This document shows positions 14,712 to 22,241 of a DNA stretch of 27,229 nt, in pieces; the stretch's first letter is position 1, and every line of letters starts with the position of its first letter. Origin of the DNA: a virus; the IMG/VR virus record IMGVR_UViG_3300045452_000082, positions 1 through 27,229 of that record, one strand, 5' to 3'. A program made the position numbers and the translations under genes. The notes below the pieces were generated by a model, which was not told the DNA's origin, made no database searches, and worked only from the letters and a program-made list of their open reading frames with translations.

Positions 14712-15154
14712 GGTGGCTTCCTTTCGATGTGTTTAAGGATCACAAACGCCCGTCATGGCGCCCGGCGGCGGCGCCCCGGCTTGTCTCGTGGCCGGAAACA
14801 CGACACGCCCGTTGCGTCAGGCCGGCGGCGCCTGGGTTGAAGGTGTGACTTCAGAAACCGGACTTCGTTTTCTACGGCGGCTGTTCACGCCTCGCGCAAG
14901 GTAGTCAGCTACGGACCGGCGCGCATGTCTTCATGCGCGTTAAGGCGTCGATAGTGATGTCGGCAAAGAAAGACGCGCCGAAGCGTGCGGCTGTTCGGAA
15001 GTGGACTGTCATTCTCTGCCACTGCAGGCACAGTTTTCCGCATGCGGCTCGTTCGGGAGCCGCGCAAACTGAAACCCGCCGGTGATCTCAGCCCACCGGC
15101 GGGCCCTTCTTGCAATTGAACGAGCGAATCCCCGTTACCTTCTCGAGGTGACAC
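14712..15154. other. Intergenic region upstream of the scaffold gene with hairpins
   Basis: No supported gene. The segment holds a perfect 8-bp stem with a 4-nt loop at 14920-14939 (CGCGCATG/CATGCGCG) and a stronger hairpin at 15075-15103. Any promoter for the capsid operon would be expected here, but I could not pick one with confidence. Confidence 0.5.
15075..15103 (-). terminator. Probable terminator hairpin
   Basis: Perfect 10-bp GC-rich stem (CCCGCCGGTG with CACCGGCGGG) with a 9-nt loop. On the minus strand it is followed by TTTCAGTTT, a weak U-tract. It lies downstream of the minus-strand zinc-ribbon gene 15378-15605 and upstream of the scaffold gene, so it may insulate the capsid operon from the accessory block. 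Confidence 0.55.
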
Positions 15155-15340
15155 ATGAGCTTCTTCATTGCGGCGGTGCTTGGCGCCTTCTCCGGCGTGC
15201 TCTACCTCGCCGGCCAGCGCCAGGCCTTCACCTCCGTCTGCCGCTACACCCTCGATCTCTGCCAGCACCCGAGTTGGCCGCTTTATCTTGCGGCGGCGTT
15301 TCTCGTATTCGGGATGTTGTTCCGGCTGCAGCGGATGTAG
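15155..15340 (+). CDS. 61-aa two-TM membrane protein
   Basis: A 61-residue protein with two hydrophobic segments, FFIAAVLGAFSGVLYLA and PLYLAAAFLVFGMLF, separated by a short loop with two Cys. A clear GAGGTGAC ribosome site precedes the ATG. It is on the strand opposite to the phage operon, at the edge of the block of host-type genes. A longer antisense frame (14909-15370) is its shadow. No family is recognised. Confidence 0.65.
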   Translation: MSFFIAAVLGAFSGVLYLAGQRQAFTSVCRYTLDLCQHPSWPLYLAAAFLVFGMLFRLQRM

Positions 15341-15377
15341 GCGGTGCGGGCTGCGGTGGCCGACGGCCACCGCGCGC

Positions 15378-15605
15378 CTACATCAGATACGTCGTGATGA
15401 TCGGCCGCGATCGCTCCGGCGCAGCGCTTCGTGCGCGGTTGAGGATCTCGCGCCGCATCGCCTTGTCGATGCGTTCGAGCAGTTGACGCTCGAGCACGAC
15501 GCGGCTGATGTCGAAGGTGCCGCAGCGGCGGCATTCGATGCGCCGTCCGTCGAACGCCGGCGCGCGTACAATCCTTGCGGGTGCATCGCAGATCGGACAC
15601 TCCAT
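15378..15605 (-). CDS. Zinc-ribbon protein (75 aa)
   Basis: A 75-residue protein with an N-terminal zinc ribbon: CPIC at residues 3-6 and CRRC at about 25-28, with the ribbon loop between. A basic helix follows (LERQLLERIDKAMRREIL). A GGGGGG-rich ribosome site lies just before the ATG. Such small ribbon proteins often bind nucleic acid or another protein; the specific role is unknown. Confidence 0.7.
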   Translation of the reverse strand: MECPICDAPARIVRAPAFDGRRIECRRCGTFDISRVVLERQLLERIDKAMRREILNRARSAAPERSRPIITTYLM

Positions 15606-15645
15606 GATTCCCCCCGGGTGTCGCCAGCCCCGGGGCCGCCGTACG

Positions 15646-16095
15646 TCAAAAGCTTTGCCGCTTCGTTAGCACGATGGAAGAAAGAGCATGCTGACGCGCA
15701 ACTTTCGGTAATGGCGGTGATGTGCTACCGCCCGCCGCCGCAGTCTGGGAGACATGGGTGACGGCCGGCACCTGCTCGACCCTCGCGCGCTGCGTCCTCC
15801 CCGCCCGCTTCCACGCCAGCATCACCAGCGCGCCGAGGAAGGCCGACGCGATGAATGCGGCGGACGGCTTGATCGAGAGCTTCCAGCTCCCGCTCTCCGT
15901 GACCTGCCACGTCATCGCGTCCTGCGCCAGCGCAGGAAGCCCGATCACCGCACCCAGCCACTTCAGCGGAAAGACCATGAGCGCGATCAGCAGCACGAGC
16001 ACGCCTAGATCGCGCCAGCCGCGCACGGCGATGCTTGCGACGATGAACGCCGCGATGCCGAAGATCGAGACCCAGTCTGGCAGCCACTCGCTCAT
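15646..16095 (-). CDS. Hypothetical membrane protein (149 aa)
   Basis: A 149-residue protein with three hydrophobic segments: SIFGIAAFIVASIAV, a long DLGVLVLLIALMVFPLKW stretch, and AAFIASAFLGALVMLAW. A basic, disordered C-terminal tail follows. The chosen ATG begins MSEWLPDWVSIFG; the open frame continues far upstream, but that part is low-complexity and overlaps the opposite-strand DUF3551-like gene. No ribosome site is strong. The family is not recognised. Confidence 0.5.
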   Translation of the reverse strand: MSEWLPDWVSIFGIAAFIVASIAVRGWRDLGVLVLLIALMVFPLKWLGAVIGLPALAQDAMTWQVTESGSWKLSIKPSAAFIASAFLGALVMLAWKRAGRTQRARVEQVPAVTHVSQTAAAGGSTSPPLPKVARQHALSSIVLTKRQSF

Positions 16096-16269
16096 GCGTC
16101 TTCGTCGCTGCGCATCCGCATCGGATTCGACCCGTCCCGGGTCCCGAGTTTCGTCCCGTCGCGGCGTCACGGTCTGCACAGGGCAGCCCCGATCCCGCCG
16201 CGCGATCGCGGCAGGCAATCGTGCGGCGCCTGTGCTATGACCGCCGTTCGAGACAGCAAGGACCGATCC

Positions 16270-16599
16270 ATGACAATCAAAATCAAAACCGCGCTCTGCA
16301 TCGGCTGTGCGACGCTTGCCTTTTCCGCCGGCGCCGCCTTCGCCCTGCCCGCCGAGGCCGCCACCGCCCGGCGCGAGGCCAACGGCGCGATCCGCTATTA
16401 CGACGACAACGGCTTCGACCGCGGCTATGCGTGGTGTCTCAAGCGCGGCGGACGCTGGTTCGGCGGCTGGTCGGACTGCAGCTTCTTCTCCTATGCCCAG
16501 TGCCGCGCCGCGATCATCGGCCCGCCCGGCGGCGACTGCGAGCCGAACCCGTGGGCGTATGCCGTGCAGGAGCCGCCGGCCCGGCGCGCGCGGCGGTGA
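16270..16599 (+). CDS. DUF3551-like small secreted protein
   Basis: A 109-residue protein with a signal peptide (TALCIGCATLAFSAGAAFAL, cleaved near AEA). The mature part has the Cys and aromatic spacing of DUF3551 proteins: YAWCLKRGG, then DCSFFSYAQCRAAIIGPPGG and CEPNPWAY. These proteins are abundant in Bradyrhizobium and its relatives and have no known function. An AAGGA ribosome site lies 7 bases before the ATG. A chromosomal-type gene in the middle of a phage head module argues for acquisition of host DNA here. Confidence 0.75.
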   Translation: MTIKIKTALCIGCATLAFSAGAAFALPAEAATARREANGAIRYYDDNGFDRGYAWCLKRGGRWFGGWSDCSFFSYAQCRAAIIGPPGGDCEPNPWAYAVQEPPARRARR

Positions 16600-17039
16600 T
16601 AAGCGCACGCGCGGCACGCCGGGGGCGCCGGCTCCCGGCCCTTCAGGCGCGCCGCCGCGGGCTCGCCTCCGGCCGGAGACGTATGCCGTGCCGCAGCCCT
16701 TCGAGCGGATCGACCGGTGACACCTGGCTGTTGCGAACAATGGGGGGTCGCGCCGGTGGCCCCGGACACCGCTCTTTGGGGGGCGTTGGGTAAAGGGCGA
16801 GCCGGGGCCGTGCCCTTGTTGGGGGTCAAGGGCATGAATCAATATGCGCCGATTGCCAAATGTTCCTGCGCCGCCGTGTTTTGACGCATGCAGCCGCCGC
16901 GAGCAATTTGAGGCAAATTCGCTCCCTTCAGAAAAGCCGTGCACGTTGCTGCGCGCTTGCGCTATGCTTCCTCTTCCCATTGAGCTCCTCCTCGGGAGCG
17001 GCATGTTGCAACACTGCGGGGACGAACCGGAGCAGTGCC
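16600..17039. other. Intergenic region, no supported gene
   Basis: GC-rich low-information sequence between two plus-strand genes. The only ORF of note is a 16-codon frame at 16834-16884 (MNQYAPIAKCSCAAVF), too short to call. No convincing promoter or RNA structure was seen. Confidence 0.5.
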
Positions 17040-17225
17040 ATGCAGGACCTCCAGGCAAAGCGCGAGAAATTTCTGACTGACGCGACCGATTGCGATCTGA
17101 TTGCCACGCTGGCGACCGATCCGGCCAAGCGCGAGACCTTCCGCCGGCTGGCCGAGCGCCTTCGCAAGATGGTGCAGGATATGGACGAGGTCATCGCCGC
17201 CACGGACAGCAAGCACGCCGCGTAA
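17040..17225 (+). CDS. 61-aa helical protein of host type
   Basis: A 61-residue charged, helical protein (MQDLQAKREKFLTDATDCDL, then LATDPAKRETFRRLAERLRKM). Proteins with this KRExF...DxxLIxxLAxDxxKRExFRRLA pattern are, from memory, common small hypothetical proteins in Bradyrhizobium-like genomes. A GGAG site lies 9 bases before the ATG. A longer in-frame extension exists upstream, but it is Cys/Ser-rich and lacks a ribosome site. The function is unknown. Confidence 0.6.
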   Translation: MQDLQAKREKFLTDATDCDLIATLATDPAKRETFRRLAERLRKMVQDMDEVIAATDSKHAA

Positions 17226-17347
17226 GGGACGATTGTCCGGCCGGGAGCGGCGACGGCCGGGCCTCGAACGAGATCGCACGGGCTCTTCGCCTGTGCCGAC
17301 GTCAAAGCCATTGCTGCAAGCGCCTCCCCGCCCCATCGCGCCCTGAT

Positions 17348-17536
17348 CTATCCCGCGACGGCCTCCACCTCCGAGCGCGGCGCGCTCTTTCGGAAGACCG
17401 AAGTCCGCCGGCAGCGCGGACAGGTAAACGAGATCTCCGAGCCGAAGGGCCGTGGTCCCTGATACGCCATCGGCCAGAAGCCGCAGTGCTCGCAGGTGAA
17501 CAGCAAGGCCCTGGGGTCGTCTTTGTTGTCGTTCAT
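17348..17536 (-). CDS. Zinc-ribbon protein (62 aa)
   Basis: A 62-residue protein with two Cys pairs, CEHC near residues 15-18 and CPRC near 39-42, forming a zinc ribbon with a hydrophobic loop (GFWPMAYQGPRPF) between. An AAGGA site precedes the ATG, which is preferred over an in-frame start 11 codons upstream. The function is unknown. It is the second of three short Cys-pair proteins in the accessory block. Confidence 0.65.
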   Translation of the reverse strand: MNDNKDDPRALLFTCEHCGFWPMAYQGPRPFGSEISFTCPRCRRTSVFRKSAPRSEVEAVAG

Positions 17537-18022
17537 GGCGGACGTCCTTAACTCAACTTCGGGAGCCAACTCCCTGCGCGCCCTGAAGTTTCGTGTGTGC
17601 CGGCGGAAGGCCGGGGAGCCTCGCCGCCCCGCAGGCGGACGGTCGCGCCGGGCCCCTTAAGGGTCCCTGCGCGAGCAAGGGACAAGACAAGACAAATGCG
17701 AACGGACGCCGCCGGCGTGCTTGCGCAGAAGCCGGACGCGGGGGACCATCGTGGCTGGCACAGACTGCATGACACGGCGGCAGCGGCCGCGGCACCTGCA
17801 CGGCACAGGCGCCGGGCATCACGCCCTTGTCGACGGGCCATGCTCCCGGCCGGAGGCGCCTCGGCGTCAGTCCACCCTCCACGACCGCCGCCGGCGCCGA
17901 CATCGCCACATCGCGCGAGCGCGCCGGCGCCGGTGCGCAGGCCGGAGTTGCTGTCGCGCCGGCGCGCTCAGCACGGCCCGGTTGCAGGAAGGAACCAAAC
18001 GCGGCCGGCAGTGTTAGTTCTT
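17537..18022. other. Intergenic region, no supported gene
   Basis: Very GC-rich sequence with several overlapping open frames on both strands that lack ribosome sites and have Arg/Pro/Ala-rich translations. I reject all of them. A near-palindrome, GGGCCCCTTAAGGGTCCC, lies at about 17651-17668. Confidence 0.5.
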
Positions 18023-18040
18023 TCGGTCCGATCGGACCGA
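18023..18040. promoter_or_regulatory. 18-bp perfect palindrome, candidate operator
   Basis: TCGGTCCGATCGGACCGA is perfectly self-complementary. It lies 23 bases before the GTG of the KOW-like gene, where a repressor or regulator dimer could act. No promoter elements are clear enough to place it relative to RNA polymerase. Confidence 0.45.
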
Positions 18041-18063
18041 CTCATTGCTGGGGGCATTCAAAC

Positions 18064-18270
18064 GTGGAGCGAACAGAATTCAGCGTGGGCGATCGCGTCC
18101 GGCTGAGCGATCTCGGCCGCAAGAATTCAAGAACGCCCGATCGGCGCGGCAGCGTGATCGCTATTTCCAGGACGGGAAGCTCGTACAGGGTCCGCTGGGC
18201 CGATCGCAAAGGCGCCGACCTCGTGCACTGGAGCTTTCTCGAGCCGGATCAGAAGTCTGTCGGGGGCTAA
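18064..18270 (+). CDS. Small SH3/KOW-like protein (68 aa)
   Basis: A 68-residue protein starting at GTG (ERTEFSVGDRVRLSDLG), with a GGGGG-rich ribosome site about 9 bases upstream. The pattern VGDRVRLSDLGR, then GSVIAISRTGSSYRVRWADR and HWSFLEPDQ is that of small KOW or SH3-like barrel proteins widespread in alphaproteobacteria. Its role is unknown; such folds bind nucleic acid or ribosome parts. A perfect palindrome stands just upstream. Confidence 0.6.
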   Translation: MERTEFSVGDRVRLSDLGRKNSRTPDRRGSVIAISRTGSSYRVRWADRKGADLVHWSFLEPDQKSVGG

Positions 18271-18410
18271 TCGCGCCTCAACCACTCTCGAAACGACCGC
18301 GAGCAAAAATCCGCCGGGGCCGTGCGTACACGAGCTCCGTGCGCATGCAGCAGGCTTCAGGCCCGCAGCCGGGGGAGGGCAAACGGCCCCAATCCACTTT
18401 CCCGCGAAAT

Positions 18411-20462
18411 TCAGTCCTCCACCTTCGGGCAAAACCGATTATAGCGCGCGAGAATATCCTCCGCGATCAGCCCCGGCGGCGCGCAGTCCACGAAGTCGCG
18501 CTCTCTACCGGTGTCGCGGACGTCGAAGAACATCTCGAGCGACATGATCTGTTCAAGAACCTGTCCCAATTCCTCGCCGCGATTCAACCTGACGAGGATT
18601 CGCGCCTTCTCTCCGAGCGCCTGTCGTCGGTAGAACCTGGTGCGGAAGGCCCGCTCCAGCGCGACATTGATGACCTCCAGCGCCTTCTCCGGATCGCGGC
18701 GGTCGCGGTAGATCATCGCCTTGGCGATCGCAGACCTCACATGGTCCGGGTCCCGCTTGATCACCATGTCGAACCACGACAAGGCCTCGTCGTATTGCTC
18801 CGCATTGGTCAGGAACAGTCCGAGGATGTGGGCCAGGGTGGGTTGGTCCTCGGCGCTCGCGCGCTGCAGCCGCCACCGCACGCGTGCGACTATGTCCTCG
18901 ATGCGCATCCTGGATCGCATCTGATCGGCCCATCGATGGAGCTCCAGCACGCGATCATGCTTTGGAAAAAACTTGTTGTAACGGGCAACGATGTCCTCGC
19001 GGATTGCCCCCGATGGCGCCTGATCAACGAAGTCGCGTTCCTTGCCTATGTCGGGAATGTCGCGATACATATCTAACGCCATGATCTCTTCGAGAACCTG
19101 ACCGAGCTCCTCGCCACAGTCGATCCCATCGCGACCGCAGAGCTCAAGCAGCATCCGGGCCTTGTCTCCAAGCACCTCGCGTCGGAAGAGTTTCGTGCGA
19201 TGAGCGCACTCCAGCGCAAGATCGATCCATGTCAGAGCTTCTTTGGGATTTTCCCTGTCCCAGTGAATGAATGACGCCTTCGAGATCAAAGGCCGGACGC
19301 GACCTGGCTCCCGCTCGATCTGCTGATCGATCAATTGCAAGACTTCGTCGTGCCGATACGCCTCTTTCAAGAGAAAGTAGAGCTGATCCTCCAGGTCGAA
19401 CTGTTCTTCAGCATCTGCATTCTGCAGTCGCGCCTTCACATGATCGATCACCTCGTCGATCGACATTCCCTCGCGCAGCTGACGCACCCACTTATGGATC
19501 TTCCACCAGCGATCGGCCTCTCCGAGGGCGCCCTCGTCATCCGGCGATACAATGCGCTTCTTCTTTGGAAGAGGGTCGCGCCAGTGTTCCTCGTCGACCG
19601 GACTCCATTTGGGCGGCTCGCCCCATGCCAAATCGTCGACCGGCTTGGGACAAAACTCGTCGTAGCGGGCGACGATGTCATCCGAAATCAGTCCCGATGG
19701 GGCGTCGTCGACGAAGTCGCGCTGTCTCAAGACATCGGGGATTCCAGGCGCAATCTTCAGCGCCATGATCTGCTCGAGAACCTGTTCCAGCTCCTTGCCG
19801 CGACCAAGACGCAGCAGCATCCGCGCTTTCTCACCCAGCACTTCGCGACGGAAAAACTTCGTGCGGAAGGCCCGCTTCAGGGCAAAATCGATTGCCTCGA
19901 GCGCCTTGTCCGGCTCGTTGAGACGATAGAAATAAAGGCTCGCCTTCGCGATTGGAAATTTCACATTGTCAGGGATCTGCGCGATCATTTTGTCGATCAG
20001 CTGCAACGCCTCGTCATACCGTCCCGCCTCCGTGAGGAGCATGTTGAGATTGAGCGCCAGGGTGAGCCGATCCTCCCCATCGGCCTCTTGCAATTCCGAC
20101 TGCACGCGGCCGATGGCCTCTTCGGCGGAAATCTCGTTCCGCAGCTGGGTCAGCCGCAGCTCACCGAGCCAGTGATCGACCTCGCGGATGCGAAGCATCT
20201 CGTCGGGTAATGGCCCTCGGTCCGCTGAGAACAGCCGCACCTCGCTCCGTCGCCAGTTCGAGAGGTCGCCGAACGACTCAATGACGCCAGAATCCACCAG
20301 TTGCACGAGCCGATCGAAGATCTCGCGGTCAGATATTGCGAGCTTTCGATCTTCGCATTCATGCAACACCTTCCCAATGACGGCGACGGTCTTTCGCGAA
20401 TGCTCCTGCGAGCATATGGAGAGAATCAGGCGGTCAAGTTCATCTGGTGAAACAGACGTCAA
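18411..20462 (-). CDS. LexA-controlled protein with three 175-residue TPR repeats
   Basis: A 683-residue soluble protein. Residues about 6-78 form an N-terminal domain (DELDRLILSICSQEHSRKT through WRRSEVRLF) resembling DUF3658-type domains. Three internal copies of a unit of about 175 residues follow, at about 95-273, 317-501 and 508-680. Each has a TPR-like helix pair (YDEALQLIDKMIAQIPD... then DKALEAID-ALKRA), then FRREVLGEKARMLL, an EL-QVLE-IMAL motif, RDFVD-APSG and a closing DIVARYN-F-PK. The TTG start has GGGGAG 6 bases upstream; the longer frame (ATG at 20567) would run through the promoter and LexA box, so I reject it. It is probably a scaffold for protein contacts; the role is unknown. 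Confidence 0.75.
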   Translation of the reverse strand: MTSVSPDELDRLILSICSQEHSRKTVAVIGKVLHECEDRKLAISDREIFDRLVQLVDSGVIESFGDLSNWRRSEVRLFSADRGPLPDEMLRIREVDHWLGELRLTQLRNEISAEEAIGRVQSELQEADGEDRLTLALNLNMLLTEAGRYDEALQLIDKMIAQIPDNVKFPIAKASLYFYRLNEPDKALEAIDFALKRAFRTKFFRREVLGEKARMLLRLGRGKELEQVLEQIMALKIAPGIPDVLRQRDFVDDAPSGLISDDIVARYDEFCPKPVDDLAWGEPPKWSPVDEEHWRDPLPKKKRIVSPDDEGALGEADRWWKIHKWVRQLREGMSIDEVIDHVKARLQNADAEEQFDLEDQLYFLLKEAYRHDEVLQLIDQQIEREPGRVRPLISKASFIHWDRENPKEALTWIDLALECAHRTKLFRREVLGDKARMLLELCGRDGIDCGEELGQVLEEIMALDMYRDIPDIGKERDFVDQAPSGAIREDIVARYNKFFPKHDRVLELHRWADQMRSRMRIEDIVARVRWRLQRASAEDQPTLAHILGLFLTNAEQYDEALSWFDMVIKRDPDHVRSAIAKAMIYRDRRDPEKALEVINVALERAFRTRFYRRQALGEKARILVRLNRGEELGQVLEQIMSLEMFFDVRDTGRERDFVDCAPPGLIAEDILARYNRFCPKVED

Positions 20463-20519
20463 GGCTGGCTCCCCTCGTCGCGTTCGGACTTCCACCACGG
20501 CCCGGCGAGAGCCCCAGCG

Positions 20520-20534
20520 GAACAAAATAAGAAC
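20520..20534 (-). promoter_or_regulatory. LexA (SOS) box of the TPR-repeat gene
   Basis: GAAC-AAAATAA-GAAC, an exact match to the alphaproteobacterial LexA site GAAC-N7-GAAC (GTTC-N7-GTTC on the minus strand). It covers the -10 hexamer of the promoter at 20527-20555 and lies 58 bases before the TTG start. LexA bound here should block transcription until DNA damage. Confidence 0.8.
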
Positions 20535-20555
20535 AAAACTCAAGCGTGCAGTCAA
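20527..20555 (-). promoter_or_regulatory. Sigma-70-type promoter of the TPR-repeat gene
   Basis: On the minus strand, TTGACT (20555-20550) and TCTTAT (20532-20527) are separated by exactly 17 bases. The -10 is inside the LexA box, which is the usual geometry for repression. Confidence 0.65.
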
Positions 20556-20651
20556 GGCCCGCGGCAATTTCAGCGATCTGCTTGTCCATAATACAGCAGG
20601 AGCCCAAATGGCGAGACTTTAGTCCTTCCAAGCGATGGTCGTTGCTGAATC

Positions 20652-21314
20652 TTATTCGGGGACTAAAGGGACATCATCAGGATCGACATCAAAAGGCCCA
20701 CGGCGGCGCGGTTTCCTTTTAGGCGAACTACCGGCTTTCTTAGGGTCTCCACCCTTGGTTAGATCTCCGCCCTTCTTGGAGTTTCCGTCGCCAGATGGAT
20801 ATCCGTCTTCCTTTTTGTTGCCGCCGCAATGCTGGGCTACATACCCTTTGGCACAGTCTTCAACGTTTTTGTAACCACCAGTCAGTCCTTTGTTCGGGAA
20901 AGGCTTGGCGAGCTCCTTGGCGCAGAAATCGCGGGCGCCCGCCCACTGCTGCTCACATTCCGGCGTGTCGCTATCTGCACCACTACCGGAGCCAGTCATC
21001 AGGCTCGGAAGAGTTTTGGCTATCGCCCCCAGCACTGGTCCCCACGTCTTCCACAGCTCTGGCATGGGAATCTCGGTCACCGGCCCTCCTCCTGGCGCCA
21101 GTCCTCGACCTTGGCCGGAATAGAAGCCCGGTGGCGCCACCTGACGCCCGAGCGACCTGAATTGCACCGGAATGACTTGTGTCCCAGCGGCTCGCTGCAT
21201 CCTGATCGATGTGAAGCCATTGGGCGAAAACAAAATGTTGGGATCGTCGGGTGGCTCGAGCGGCAGATCATTCAAGCCGTACTGAAATAATCTCTGGGTG
21301 AAATCGTCCGGCAT
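20652..21314 (-). CDS. GLNDLP-leader protein with Cys-rich, basic C-terminus (cassette 2)
   Basis: A 220-residue protein. The first 40 residues (MPDDFTQRLFQYGLNDLP on to FTSIRMQ) match the N-terminus of the product at 22681-23082. Then come a Gly/Pro-rich region and a hydrophobic stretch (LWKTWGPVLGAIAKTLPSLM). A Cys-containing domain follows, about residues 115-165 (CEQQWAGARDFCAKEL, GLTGGYKNVEDCAKGYVAQHC), then a Lys/Gly-rich tail. The ATG at 21314 is 6 bases after GGAGG, whereas the earlier ATG directly abuts it, so the second is the start. Constant N-terminus with variable C-terminus suggests a delivered effector. No toxin fold is recognised, so this is inference. Confidence 0.65.
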   Translation of the reverse strand: MPDDFTQRLFQYGLNDLPLEPPDDPNILFSPNGFTSIRMQRAAGTQVIPVQFRSLGRQVAPPGFYSGQGRGLAPGGGPVTEIPMPELWKTWGPVLGAIAKTLPSLMTGSGSGADSDTPECEQQWAGARDFCAKELAKPFPNKGLTGGYKNVEDCAKGYVAQHCGGNKKEDGYPSGDGNSKKGGDLTKGGDPKKAGSSPKRKPRRRGPFDVDPDDVPLVPE

Positions 21315-21407
21315 AGTCATCCTCCAGTAAGAAGCGGCCGAATGCGGCTTCGCGCGGGGTTGGGTGGTTTGAAGAAAGTTGATCGCCTCGTTCGAGGCGG
21401 CCGATGT

Positions 21408-21445
21408 GATGTGCGATCAGGCACAGTTCGAGCAGGAACACTCGC
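21408..21445. repeat. Copy of the portal-downstream leader block
   Basis: 38 bases that match 23160-23197 with 5 mismatches. Both copies lie between portal 3' sequence and a GLNDLP-leader gene, so the noncoding spacer was duplicated together with the flanks. A short inverted repeat (CGCCTCG-TT-CGAGGCG, 21384-21399) stands next to it. Confidence 0.65.
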
Positions 21446-21589
21446 TGCGCCCCTGACTTGGTGACTTGGCGTCGCTTGGCTTCGCTTGGTTCAGCTGAAA
21501 CGCGTGATGCACGCTGACGTCTCCAGCAAAGGTGACGCATGCGTGGCGTGGCCTCGCTCGATGCCAGGCCCTGCCCGGATTTCGCTGCC

Positions 21590-21830
21590 TTCACATTCTC
21601 GACAGCCTGCGCTCTCCGCTGTGAACATCTGCTTGTCCTTCAGGTTCGGCATCGCGCGGACGATGGCGCGGAAAGGAATTTGCCCCTGCCGCGTCGAACT
21701 TCTTCAAAATTGCTCGATCTGCGGGTGAATGAATCCGGCGCCTCGTCGAGGATGATGTCGGAGTCGAGTCAGGCCGGCGGGCCCATCCGGCGGGCCCCTG
21801 GAGCCGGCGATGGCCGCCTGAGCCCTCGCG
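21590..21830 (-). pseudogene. Degenerate fragment of the portal gene 3' region (D1)
   Basis: Matches the portal C-terminal coding region around 23440-23690. A 51-base stretch at 21623-21673 is identical to 23486-23536 in the intact gene (portal residues about 535-551, the region RAIVRAMPNLKDKQMF). Elsewhere there are indels and frame changes: IHPQIEQF and KKFDAAG are still readable but in different frames. Not translatable as a portal, and it covers only about 70 codons. Confidence 0.8.
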
Positions 21831-22084
21831 AGAAAGACGCGCGTGTATCTGCGACTGCGCCATCGCGTGGGGCCGGTACCACCTCGCGCTCGGGATTCGT
21901 GCGCAACGGCCAGCGGTATCCCGCCCTGCACACCGCAAGTGCCAACCAGATCTTACTTGGCCGCCCGCCGCGATTTCCCATGAGCCATCAGGCAGTGGCC
22001 GTTCGGTACGCAAAACGGTCCCTCTTCGCCGCTATTGGAACATTCGGACGCGTAAGCTCGTTGGCTTTTGCCCACGGGAGGGAA
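21831..22084. other. Segment between the two portal remnants, no supported gene
   Basis: No gene-like frame and no clear similarity to the intact portal that I could follow by eye. It may hold further-decayed portal or cassette sequence. Confidence 0.4.
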
Positions 22085-22197
22085 ATCCACGGCGCCCGCA
22101 ACTGCCCGATCTGCTGAGTGAGCAAATCCGGCGCTCTTTCAACGATAATGTCGCAATCGAGCCAGGCGAGCGATCCAAGACGCCGGCGATCATTCAA
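22085..22197 (-). pseudogene. Second degenerate portal 3' fragment (D2)
   Basis: Reads LAWLDCDIIVERAPDLLTQQ followed by IGQL, against ELDCDIVIDEAPDSLTPQ and IEQF in the intact portal (about residues 493-515). Roughly three quarters of bases agree by eye over 100 bases. It is more diverged than D1, so it probably derives from a different portal allele or an older event. It lies directly downstream of the 143-aa gene of cassette 1. Confidence 0.7.
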
Positions 22198-22241
22198 TCA
22201 GAAATTTGGATTCCGATCGGACGTCGATCGCTGCCATCCTG

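Noticed and set aside
14909-15370. Minus-strand frame of 153 codons
   Set aside because: Covers a hairpin and lies antisense to the 61-aa membrane protein, which has a strong ribosome site.
20463-20567. N-terminal extension of the TPR-repeat protein
   Set aside because: It would place the -35/-10 elements and the LexA box inside the coding sequence and lacks a ribosome site; the TTG at 20462 has one.
21591-22013. Minus-strand frame of 140 codons
   Set aside because: Out-of-frame translation of the degenerate portal fragment D1.
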